Origin: JAEZJZ01 sp964450265
Lineage (GTDB): Bacteria > Bacillota > UBA994 > UBA5500
Reading direction: 5' to 3'
DNA: 30,517 bases
NCBI GenBank assembly: GCA_964450265.1
Contig: CAYVCY010000009.1
Coordinates: forward strand, 1-30,517
Below, piece by piece: positions 1 to 7,386 of this stretch. Position 1 is the stretch's first letter. Each line of letters starts with the position of its first letter. The position numbers and the translations under genes were made by a program. Under the pieces are notes generated by a model, which did not search any database, had not been told where the DNA came from, and saw only the letters and a program-made list of their open reading frames with translations.

Positions 1-1781
1 GCCTTCACTTCTGGGTGGCGAGAGCGGCCCAGGCTGGTGATCACCACCTGGTCCAGTTCCGGCGGGATCAGCCCCAGCTCGATGCTCTCCAGTCCACTGT
101 CCAGAACGCGGGCAAATTCCGCCAGAGGCAGTTGCTCCTCGCCTAGGCCGACCACCATCTGATCTAATAAGCTGACCAGAGCTGCCCACACCTGGACATG
201 CAGGCTGGCTGCTTCCAGCTCGCCTCGCGTTGCGGATTGTTCCGCCCAGTGATACAGGGTGTCGTCCACCTTTAGTTCCGCTAGCCAGAGATAGATAGCC
301 GCGGCATATTCTTTCACCGTGCCGGCTGAGCGCAACCCACTATCCAGCGCCCCCAGGTGCTTGGCCACCACGCGCCTGCTTTGGTTCAGTTCTGCTGCCG
401 CCTCTCTCCGCATACTGCCATCGGAGGCCGAGACGGGTGACTCGCTGGGCAGCGCCCAATCGGCCTGATCCAGCCAGCGCCGGCTGCCGCGAATCCCGCT
501 GGCTAACACGTAGTTTTCCAATATATCTATCTGGTCCCGTCTGACCGGAAACAGATCCGTCTTCAGGCAGCGAAACACCGGCTCGTAGAGGAAGTTCTCT
601 AGCACCGTCTCCAGCCCGGCGCGCACCAGTTCCAGGGCTGGATGCTGATCCACCGCCCGTTTTTGATCCAGGAAGTGAGGGATGCCATGGTCGGTGAGCA
701 CGGTGGTCAGCAGATAATCATAGTTGGCAAAGTCCCGCAGGGTGATGGAGATATCCCGATAGCGATATCCTTCCTCTCGGCAGAGGCGGATGATCTCTCC
801 GGCGGCTGCCTCCACTTCCGCCCGCCGATTGCTGGTCGCTGTCAGCGTCAGGCCAAGGGGTGCATCCGCAAACGGTGGCTGCAAGCGGTCGAAGTAACCG
901 GCCTCCAGGTACTGCAGGGCAGGGCTGCCTTGGGAGCGCCAGCTGGCCACCGCCGGCACGACTGTCGGCTCCACCTTCACCCCTAACTCCTCTGCCCGGC
1001 GAATTAGCTCCCTAGCGGTGGACCAGGGGGTAAAGAAGGCGTCATCGTCTCGCAGTCGGCGCCTCAGCAGATCGGGGGGCAGGGTAAGGCTGACACTCAC
1101 CTCTGGGCAAGCCAGGAGCATCTGCTCGATCACCGCATATTCCTGGGCAGTAAACCCGTTAAATCCGTCCAACCAAATTGGATGTCCGGCCAAACTGGAC
1201 GCCTGCGGCAGGTTTTCTGCCAGCAGGTGCAGGCAATCGCCGCTATCCAAGTATGTATCGCCGTACTCCACAGCCAGATGTTCGCAGAGCAGCACTAGAT
1301 CGTATAGCTTGTTCTGCAGGGTAGGAGTCAGCTTGCCGTCCTGCTGATCAAGCACAGCCTGCAGGTCAGCAGCAGTCACCTGACTGCTCTTCAGTTCATC
1401 GATCAGTTCCGCCAGCTTGTGGGTGAATCCGGGCTGGCTGGCCGCCCGGGAGAAGGTGCGCAGTTCCTGCTTATGCTGCTCGATCACCCGGCGGATGATC
1501 ATCTGCCGTCCCAGCTCTCCTACCTGCACCAGGGCCGCCCCAGCCACCTCGTGCAGCAGCCGATAGGCCAGACGCTGGAAGCTAACCACCCGGGCGCGCA
1601 TCATTCCGGGTGCCTTCCCCGCAGCCGACAGATTGCGCTCCGCCTGCGACGTCGCTTGCTCCGGCACCAGCAGCCACAGGGGCTCTCCATGTGGCTCCGC
1701 ATCCGCCAACTGAGCGATCTCCCGATAGATATGCCTACTCTTGCCGCTCCCAGCGCGGCCTAGAATCAGTCGCAAGCTCAT
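1..1781 (-). CDS. addB: ATP-dependent helicase/nuclease subunit B, AddB (N-terminal part; C-terminus beyond window)
   Basis: Reverse-strand frame open from ATG 1781 to the left edge, about 593 residues with no stop. The protein starts MSLRLILGRAGSGKSRHIYR, the GRAGSGK P-loop typical of AddB/RexB. It continues with WLLVPEQATSQAERNL and a WLDGFNGFTAQE block that fits UvrD-like helicase folds. AddB normally has about 1,100-1,200 residues, so roughly half is present. The C-terminal nuclease domain and its iron-sulfur cysteines would lie outside. AddB partners AddA in resecting double-strand breaks up to Chi sites in Bacillota. The gene is divergent from sbcD, so two end-processing systems sit back to back. 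The start is the first in-frame ATG before the P-loop; its ribosome site (GGGATGAGG) is only fair. Family assignment is by motif recognition. Confidence 0.9.
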   Translation of the reverse strand, partial: MSLRLILGRAGSGKSRHIYREIAQLADAEPHGEPLWLLVPEQATSQAERNLSAAGKAPGMMRARVVSFQRLAYRLLHEVAGAALVQVGELGRQMIIRRVIEQHKQELRTFSRAASQPGFTHKLAELIDELKSSQVTAADLQAVLDQQDGKLTPTLQNKLYDLVLLCEHLAVEYGDTYLDSGDCLHLLAENLPQASSLAGHPIWLDGFNGFTAQEYAVIEQMLLACPEVSVSLTLPPDLLRRRLRDDDAFFTPWSTARELIRRAEELGVKVEPTVVPAVASWRSQGSPALQYLEAGYFDRLQPPFADAPLGLTLTATSNRRAEVEAAAGEIIRLCREEGYRYRDISITLRDFANYDYLLTTVLTDHGIPHFLDQKRAVDQHPALELVRAGLETVLENFLYEPVFRCLKTDLFPVRRDQIDILENYVLASGIRGSRRWLDQADWALPSESPVSASDGSMRREAAAELNQSRRVVAKHLGALDSGLRSAGTVKEYAAAIYLWLAELKVDDTLYHWAEQSATRGELEAASLHVQVWAALVSLLDQMVVGLGEEQLPLAEFARVLDSGLESIELGLIPPELDQVVITSLGRSRHPEVK

Positions 1782-1801
1782 AGCCTCATCCCAACCCTTC
1801 T

Positions 1802-1822
1802 GGGGACAGTCCCCGCGTGTCA
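1802..1822. repeat. REP-like palindromic repeat, partial copy 1 (GGGGACAGTCCCC core)
   Basis: GGGGACAGTCCCCGCGTGTCA, the core and right arm of a repeat seen three more times in this window (25934, 27625, 28570). The left TGACACG arm is absent here. It lies about 20 bases upstream of the addB start, inside the addB/sbcD divergent intergenic region. Confidence 0.75.
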
Positions 1823-1981
1823 CTGCGCTCTGGGCGCAATGACATCTATCATTCTGAAATTCCCGAGTGACCTGCCTTTTTCCTGCCTAGCAGGAAAGCA
1901 GCCGCGGCAGGCGAAAGAGTAAAATTGAGTACTTAAAGGTACAAGCCGACAGTTGCTTCGCAACAATCGCTTTATTTGCCC

Positions 1982-2001
1982 GCAGCATCTGCGGATGCTG
2001 C
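1982..2001 (+). promoter_or_regulatory. Hairpin abutting the sbcD ribosome binding site
   Basis: GCAGCATC-TGCG-GATGCTGC forms a perfect 8-bp stem with a 4-base loop, ending one base before the AGGAGGGG ribosome site (2003-2010) of sbcD. A smaller stem with a CTTCG loop (GTTG/CAAC) lies at 1952-1964, and TTTCCTGC/GCAGGAAA pairs at 1879-1897. A role in controlling sbcD translation is inference only; no known riboswitch was recognised. Confidence 0.35.
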
Positions 2002-2021
2002 TAGGAGGGGAGTGGAGGCCG

Positions 2022-3284
2022 ATGCGTATTCTGCACACCTCGGATTGGCACCTGGGCCGTGCACTGGAAGGGCATAGCCGTCAGCCGGAGCAGGAGCAAT
2101 TTGTGGATGAGATCTGTGCCGTCGCGGCGGAGCATGACGTGCATCTGGTGCTGATTGCGGGAGATGTCTTCGATACATACAACCCCCCGGCTTGGGCAGA
2201 GCAGCTGTTTTGTGAGGCTGTGGATCGCTTATCCCAGTCCGGACGGAGGGCAGTGGTGATCATAGCCGGCAATCATGATAGCCCCGATCGCCTCAGCGCG
2301 GTGCGCCCGTTGGCCTTGAATCAGGGGATCGTGATCCTGGGGCTGCCCTTGGAGCAGCCCCAGCTACTGAGCTGCAGGCAGACAGCCGACCGGGTGCGCT
2401 CGCTGGAGCAAGGAGCAGGCTGGTTTGAGCTGGCGGTTCCCGGTTGCCAGCACACAGCCATCCTGTCGCTGTTGCCCTACCCTTCTGAGTCACGCCTGGG
2501 GAGACTGCTCAGCGAGGAACTGGAGGAGTACTCAATCCGCGACGCCTATTCCCAGGTAGTAAACGAGATACTGCAGCGCCAGGGGGAGCACTATCGGGAG
2601 GATACCGTCAACCTGGCCGTGGCTCATCTATTCGTGCAGGGCGGTTCGGCCAGCGATTCGGAACGCCCGATCGAGGTGGGCGGGGCTTGCACCGTAGCGG
2701 TGGACCATCTGCCGGGCTCGGCCCAGTATATCGCCTTGGGGCATCTGCATCGTCCGCAGCAGTTGCGGACGGCACCAGCCCCGGCTTATTATTCCGGTTC
2801 GCCGCTAGCATATAGCTTCTCGGAAGCCAGCCAATCAAAGGCGGTCTATTTGGTGGATGTACAGCCAGGGCAGCTTGCCGACGTCACGGCCATTCCTTTA
2901 CAGTCGGGCATCCCCTTGGAGCGTTGGGTATGTACTCAGGGGATAGACGAGGCTTGGCAACGGATCACCACCCGGGAGGGGCAACCGGCCTGGCTGGATC
3001 TGGAGATCCATGTGCCTCAACCGATCAGCAACCAGGAGATCGCCCGCCTCAGGCAAGCCTGGCCCACTCTGGTCAATCTGCGCGCCATGCTGCCCAGCGA
3101 AGAGTCGGCCCAGCGGGAAGAGCGCTTGGCGACGCTCTCCTTACCAGAAGTATTTGACCGCTTTTACCGTCACCGCCGGAATGGCGGCACGCCGTCGGAT
3201 GAACTGGTGCAAGTGTTTGTGCAGTTGGCGGATGCGGTGGCGCTGGGGCAGGACAATGACCAGGAAGGGGGTGGCGTAAGGTGA
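2022..3284 (+). CDS. sbcD: Exonuclease subunit SbcD (Mre11-like)
   Basis: A 420-residue metallophosphatase, nuclease subunit of the SbcCD complex that cleaves hairpins and protein-blocked DNA ends. Metal-binding motifs are visible in order: D8-W-H10, G47-D-V-F-D51, G83-N-H-D86, H202 and G240-H-L-H243. These match the five phosphoesterase motifs of Mre11/SbcD, and the length is normal. ATG 2022 is chosen because the protein then begins MRILHTSDWHLG, the usual SbcD N-terminus, and AGGAGGGG lies just upstream. The frame extends upstream to a TTG at 1953, but that stretch overlaps hairpin-rich leader sequence. The stop overlaps the GTG start of sbcC by four bases (GTGA), indicating translational coupling. 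Confidence 0.95.
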   Translation: MRILHTSDWHLGRALEGHSRQPEQEQFVDEICAVAAEHDVHLVLIAGDVFDTYNPPAWAEQLFCEAVDRLSQSGRRAVVIIAGNHDSPDRLSAVRPLALNQGIVILGLPLEQPQLLSCRQTADRVRSLEQGAGWFELAVPGCQHTAILSLLPYPSESRLGRLLSEELEEYSIRDAYSQVVNEILQRQGEHYREDTVNLAVAHLFVQGGSASDSERPIEVGGACTVAVDHLPGSAQYIALGHLHRPQQLRTAPAPAYYSGSPLAYSFSEASQSKAVYLVDVQPGQLADVTAIPLQSGIPLERWVCTQGIDEAWQRITTREGQPAWLDLEIHVPQPISNQEIARLRQAWPTLVNLRAMLPSEESAQREERLATLSLPEVFDRFYRHRRNGGTPSDELVQVFVQLADAVALGQDNDQEGGGVR

Positions 3285-6200
3285 GACCGCTACGCCTGCA
3301 AGTTGCTGGCTTGAATAGCTTCAAGGAATTGCAGGAGGTCGATTTTGCCCGGCTGTGCGAGGGAAATGTGTTTGGCATTTTCGGCCCGACTGGCAGCGGC
3401 AAATCCACCATCGTCGATGCCATCACCTTGGCACTCTACGGCACGGTGGAGCGGGCCAGCCGCAGAACCCAGGGCATCGTCAATCAGGCGTTGAGTGAAG
3501 CCAGCGTGTTGTTCGAGTGGCAGTTAGGCAGCGGCGAGCACCAGAAGACCTATCGGGTGGAGCGCAAATACATTTCCAAGGATGATAGCGTCAACTGTCG
3601 TCTGGCTCGCCTCTCGGAGTTACAGGGAGAAGAGACGGCGGTGTTGGCGGATAAGGCGTCGCAGGTAGACCAAACTGTCCAGGAGATCCTAGGACTGAGC
3701 AAGGATGATTTTACTCGGGCGGTTGTCTTGCCACAAGGGCGCTTTGCTGAGTTCCTCACCCTGCAGGGGACCGAGCGGCGGCGAATGCTGGAACGTATCT
3801 TCGGCTTGGAGCAATATGGAGAGCAATTGCACCGTCTTGCCGGGGAGCGTCTGCGCACAGCCGATGCCGTTTTGGACAACATCATCCACTCGCAAGCGCT
3901 GCTGGGTGCTGCCAAGGCAGAGGACGTCGGGGACGCAAAGCTCTTGGTGGAGAGGAGCAAGGCGCAGCTGGCCGAGGACAGGCAAGAAGCTCGGGAGGCT
4001 AAGTCCAAGCATGAATACTTTGGCCGGATACGGGAGCGCCAGCAGGAACTCGCCCAGGTAGAGGAAGAGCTGCAGATATTGCGTCAGCAAGATAGTCTGA
4101 TCGCTGCCCTGGAGGAAAAGCTGCGTAGATATGGGTCTGCCCAGCGGATAGCCCCCCAACTGCAGGCTCATGACCTGGCTGTGGGGCGGGAACGACAAGC
4201 GAAGGCTGCTTTGGCAGAGCTATCCGCAGCAGTTGCTGGGCTGGAAGAACAGGAATCCCAGGCGCAAACAATTCTGCGGGATACGCAAGTTGCCAAAGAT
4301 GAACAGGAAGAACCCTTGTTGGCACGGCTGGAGCAACTGAAACAAGCCTTGAAACTGGAACAACAGCTGGCTGCGCTCTACAGGCAGTTGGACGGCAAAC
4401 AGCAGGTTGAGCGCCAGATCGGTGACGAATTGAGAAAGCAACAGGCCAGCCTGCAGGCCGACCGTGAGAGGGCTGCAGAATTATCGCAAGAACTGCAGCG
4501 ACTGCAGGTGGAGCGGGATCAGAATCAGGTAGATCCCGTGCTTCGCCAGCAGCTCTCCGCTGCATTGGCGACCAGCGATCGGCACCAAACGGTGAACAAG
4601 CAGCTGCAGGAGTTGCAGACAGAGTTGCTTGGGCGGCGACAACAGCTGCAGGCAGCGCGGATTAAACTCGCGTCCTTAGCAGAGGCATCGGCGCTGCAGC
4701 GGCAACAGCAAGAACAAAGGGAGTTGGCGATCGAAGGGCTGCGGGAACAGGCACCGACGGTGGTGGGCAGCCAACAATTGGAGTCTGCCCAGAAGTACCT
4801 GCGCATCGCTCAACAGCTCGATCATGAGCAACAACAGGTGCGGCAAAGGCAGCATGAGAGCGGTGAGTTGGATCGAGCCATCCAGCGCCAGCGAACTGCG
4901 ATTTTAGCGAGCCGGGAGCAATTGACGGTAGCAACAGAGGATCTGCAGGCAGCCACTGTACAGGTCAGTCAATGCGAGCAGGAGCTGGAACGGTTGCGAG
5001 ATACGGACAAAGCTGCGCTGTTGGCAGAAAAGCTGCAGCCGGGACAGCCCTGTCCGGTCTGCGGTTCCTCGTCACATCCTGAGGCAGCGTCGCCTCAGGA
5101 TAGCCGGCGACTCGTCCAGGCGCAGCAGCAACTGCAGTCGGCACGCCAGCAGATGCAGTCTGCGCAGGAGCAACTGGCCCGGCAGCAGGCCGTTCTCTCT
5201 CAGCAGGAGGCCGAATTAGCCCGGCAACAGGCCGCATGGGAGGCTGGCGCAGCGGCCGAGCAAGTGGCTGCAGCCAGGGTAGAACAGCAGCTGGCAGGAT
5301 TGCCTATCGATTGGATCCGCGGTGGCGACCCCAAGACTGCCGTTTGGGAACAGGCCCAGGCCAACTGGCGGCGATTGAATCAACAGCTGGCAGCGCGTTC
5401 CCAGTGGCAGCAGGCATGGGAAGAGGGTAATCGCCTGCTGCAGGAATGCACTGCCTTAGTCGATCGCACCCGGCAGCAATTGCAGTTACAGGAGCAGGCA
5501 ATAGCAGCTGAGGAGCGGGAAATCGTTCGTTTACAGAGCAAGCAAGCTTCTTTGGTTGCTCAGCTGGCCGGCCTGGAACAGGACCTGGCTGCACAGTCGG
5601 CGGGGATTGGCCAAGAGGAGCTGGGAGCTGTTCATCAGCGTTATCAGGCGATGGATCAGCAGTTGATGTCGCTGGAACGCAAACTGCGGCAGCGGCGGGC
5701 GGAGCAGGGCGTTCTAGAGGACAGATTGCGTCAAGCTGAACAGCAGGCTGGCGAGTTGCAGCACCGACAGGTGCAGGTGACCACGGAATGCCGTTTGGAG
5801 CAGGCCAATTTGGAGCAAGTGCGGGCAGAGCTCCGGGCGCTGACCGGGGGTGCTTCTGCAGCGGAGCTGCAGCGCATTGCTGAACAGACGCTGCAATCCC
5901 TGCGTCGCCAAGCAGCTGTCGCGCAGGTAGCGCTGGACAAAGTCCACGCTCAGGCAGTCAGCGCACGCCACGAGTTTACGGCAGCACAAGAGGGCTTCCG
6001 CCTGGCCAGCGTGGGCCTGACAGAAGCCAGAGCTACGCTGACCAATGCTTTGCAGCGGGAACAGTTTGTCAACCGACAGGAGGCGGAAGCAGCGTTGGAT
6101 TGGGCCGAACTGGTGCCTGAATGGCGGCAGCAGATTGAACGGCACCGGCAGCAGGCAAGCAACCTGCAGAGCCGGCAGCGGCAACTAGCCCATGAATTGG

Positions 6201-6892
6201 ACGGACAGGCGATCAGCGAAGAGCAATGGCAGCTGTTGGTGCTGCAGACGGAGCAAGCAGCAGCTGCCCAGGAACAGTCTGTGGTGGTCCTGACTAAGGC
6301 CGAAACGGCCTTGAGCGACGTCGAGCAACGGCATCGAAAGTGGCAGGAATATGAGCAGCAGCGGCTGCAACAGGCCCATCAAAGGGATTTGCTTGGCGAG
6401 TTGTCCTCGCTGCTGCGGGGGAACGCGCTGGTAGAGTTCATGGCTGGCGAACACTTGGATGCCATCGCCAGCATCGCTACCGATTGGTTGGGAGTGCTGA
6501 CCGGTCAGCGCTATGCCTTAGAGGTGGCACCGGACGGAGGCTTCTTGGTGCGGGATGATGGGAATGGAGGCGAGCGGCGCCCGGTGCATACCCTCTCCGG
6601 GGGCGAGACGTTTATCACCTCGCTGGCCCTGGCCCTGGCCCTTTCTTCGCAGGTGCAGCTGCGGGGCAGATATCGCCTGGAGTTCTTCTTCTTGGATGAA
6701 GGTTTTGGCAGCCTCGATCCAAATTTGCTGGAAGTGGTGATGAGTTGCTTGGAGCGGATGCAGGGGCAGCAGATGTCTATCGGCATTATCAGCCATGTGC
6801 CAGAATTGCGAGAGCGCATACCGCGCCAGGTGCTAGTCACTCCTGCCGAGCAGGGGGGGCAGGGTTCCCGCGTTCAATTGAGCATCGGATGA
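3281..6892 (+). CDS. sbcC: Exonuclease subunit SbcC (Rad50-like SMC ATPase)
   Basis: A 1,203-residue Rad50/SMC-type ATPase. The N-terminal Walker A is GPTGSGKST (residues 35-43). A very long Gln/Glu/Leu-rich coiled coil follows. A CPVC zinc hook sits near the middle (591-594), then the returning coil. The C-terminal lobe has the LSGGE signature near 1105 and a Walker B/D-loop, FFLDEGFGSLD, near 1135-1145. The two lobes fold together around ATP and gate the SbcD nuclease, and zinc hooks join two complexes. It starts with GTG overlapping the sbcD stop, and is followed by a strong hairpin at 6904-6938, so sbcDC looks like a two-gene unit. The length is ordinary for Bacillota SbcC and no motif is missing. 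Confidence 0.96.
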   Translation: MRPLRLQVAGLNSFKELQEVDFARLCEGNVFGIFGPTGSGKSTIVDAITLALYGTVERASRRTQGIVNQALSEASVLFEWQLGSGEHQKTYRVERKYISKDDSVNCRLARLSELQGEETAVLADKASQVDQTVQEILGLSKDDFTRAVVLPQGRFAEFLTLQGTERRRMLERIFGLEQYGEQLHRLAGERLRTADAVLDNIIHSQALLGAAKAEDVGDAKLLVERSKAQLAEDRQEAREAKSKHEYFGRIRERQQELAQVEEELQILRQQDSLIAALEEKLRRYGSAQRIAPQLQAHDLAVGRERQAKAALAELSAAVAGLEEQESQAQTILRDTQVAKDEQEEPLLARLEQLKQALKLEQQLAALYRQLDGKQQVERQIGDELRKQQASLQADRERAAELSQELQRLQVERDQNQVDPVLRQQLSAALATSDRHQTVNKQLQELQTELLGRRQQLQAARIKLASLAEASALQRQQQEQRELAIEGLREQAPTVVGSQQLESAQKYLRIAQQLDHEQQQVRQRQHESGELDRAIQRQRTAILASREQLTVATEDLQAATVQVSQCEQELERLRDTDKAALLAEKLQPGQPCPVCGSSSHPEAASPQDSRRLVQAQQQLQSARQQMQSAQEQLARQQAVLSQQEAELARQQAAWEAGAAAEQVAAARVEQQLAGLPIDWIRGGDPKTAVWEQAQANWRRLNQQLAARSQWQQAWEEGNRLLQECTALVDRTRQQLQLQEQAIAAEEREIVRLQSKQASLVAQLAGLEQDLAAQSAGIGQEELGAVHQRYQAMDQQLMSLERKLRQRRAEQGVLEDRLRQAEQQAGELQHRQVQVTTECRLEQANLEQVRAELRALTGGASAAELQRIAEQTLQSLRRQAAVAQVALDKVHAQAVSARHEFTAAQEGFRLASVGLTEARATLTNALQREQFVNRQEAEAALDWAELVPEWRQQIERHRQQASNLQSRQRQLAHELDGQAISEEQWQLLVLQTEQAAAAQEQSVVVLTKAETALSDVEQRHRKWQEYEQQRLQQAHQRDLLGELSSLLRGNALVEFMAGEHLDAIASIATDWLGVLTGQRYALEVAPDGGFLVRDDGNGGERRPVHTLSGGETFITSLALALALSSQVQLRGRYRLEFFFLDEGFGSLDPNLLEVVMSCLERMQGQQMSIGIISHVPELRERIPRQVLVTPAEQGGQGSRVQLSIG

Positions 6893-6903
6893 TTTCATAA
6901 TTG

Positions 6904-6938
6904 ATTCGGGCCAGACATAGAGCATGTCTGGCCCGAAT
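6904..6938 (+). terminator. Hairpin terminator after sbcC
   Basis: ATTCGGGCCAGACAT pairs with ATGTCTGGCCCGAAT across a 5-base loop, a perfect 15-bp stem starting 11 bases after the sbcC stop. The downstream bases (ATTGTTG) are only moderately T-rich, so termination is probable rather than certain. Confidence 0.7.
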
Positions 6939-6998
6939 ATTGTTGTACAAACGGTGGGAGCAGTCCTGGAGTAATTGAGAAAGGTTTTCAATAAGTGC

Positions 6999-7027
6999 TG
7001 GACTTATTTTTGAAACGAGCATATAAT
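6999..7027 (+). promoter_or_regulatory. Predicted sigma-A-type promoter of the feo operon
   Basis: TGGACT (6999-7004) and a perfect TATAAT (7022-7027) are separated by 17 bases. The predicted start, near 7034, leaves a leader of about 100 bases holding both Fur boxes. The -35 element matches the consensus only in part. Confidence 0.6.
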
Positions 7028-7047
7028 ATAGTCCAATGGTACATGAA

Positions 7048-7062
7048 TGAAAATGAAAATCA
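7048..7062. promoter_or_regulatory. Degenerate Fur box (upstream)
   Basis: TGAAAATGAAAATCA matches the 7-1-7 Fur consensus TGATAATNATTATCA at 11-12 of 14 specified bases, just downstream of the predicted transcription start. Weaker than the second box; it could support cooperative repression. Confidence 0.4.
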
Positions 7063-7100
7063 GTCTCGATTAGATCGCGGCTCTTTTTTTACAGGGTGAA

Positions 7101-7115
7101 TGAGAATGATTCTCA
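7101..7115. promoter_or_regulatory. Fur box upstream of feoA
   Basis: TGAGAATGATTCTCA is a perfect 7-1-7 inverted repeat matching the Bacillus-type Fur box TGATAATNATTATCA at 12 of 14 specified bases. It ends about 6 bases before the feoA ribosome site. The position implies repression of feoAB by iron-loaded Fur. Confidence 0.8.
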
Positions 7116-7135
7116 ATTAAAAGGAGGGACTATTG

Positions 7136-7384
7136 ATGAGGTTAGCAGATATGCGCCCTGGGGAGCGGGCGGTAGTGTCCAAAATCGGTGACGATACGGT
7201 GCGGGCACAAGCGATTCGCTTTGGAATTGCGGAGGGATCTGAAATCAGCTGTGAGGAGATGATCACCCGGGGCCCGGTGATGATTCGCCGGGGGCTGATG
7301 CAATATGCCATTGGGCGGAACTTGGCCGAGCAAATTGTGGTCCACCCTAGGTTTGGTGGGCGTTGTCATCGAGGAGGTAGATAG
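7136..7384 (+). CDS. feoA: Ferrous iron transport protein A, FeoA
   Basis: An 82-residue small SH3-like protein beginning MRLADMRPGERAVV. It has the FeoA-typical pattern of an early MRPGE turn, an isoleucine-rich strand (MITRGPVMIRRGLMQYAIGR) and a C-terminal VHPRFGG. ATG 7136 follows AAGGAGGG with good spacing; the TTG immediately upstream is in frame but less likely. FeoA is a cytosolic accessory thought to act on FeoB. The stop lies 2 bases before the feoB start, and the GGAGG for feoB is inside the end of feoA. Two Fur boxes lie upstream. Confidence 0.9.
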   Translation: MRLADMRPGERAVVSKIGDDTVRAQAIRFGIAEGSEISCEEMITRGPVMIRRGLMQYAIGRNLAEQIVVHPRFGGRCHRGGR

Positions 7385-7386
7385 TC

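Noticed and set aside
642..1763. Forward-strand frames of about 110 codons
   Set aside because: Antisense to the long addB frame, which carries the P-loop and conserved blocks; no ribosome sites.
3550..6840. Many reverse-strand frames of 60-190 codons inside sbcC
   Set aside because: They are shadows of a GC-rich, Gln/Leu-rich coiled-coil gene that fully explains the region.
7068..7090. CGAT-TAG-ATCG followed by a T-run before feoA, resembling a terminator
   Set aside because: The stem is only 4 bp, too weak for an intrinsic terminator; the T-run more likely belongs to the AT-rich promoter/operator area.
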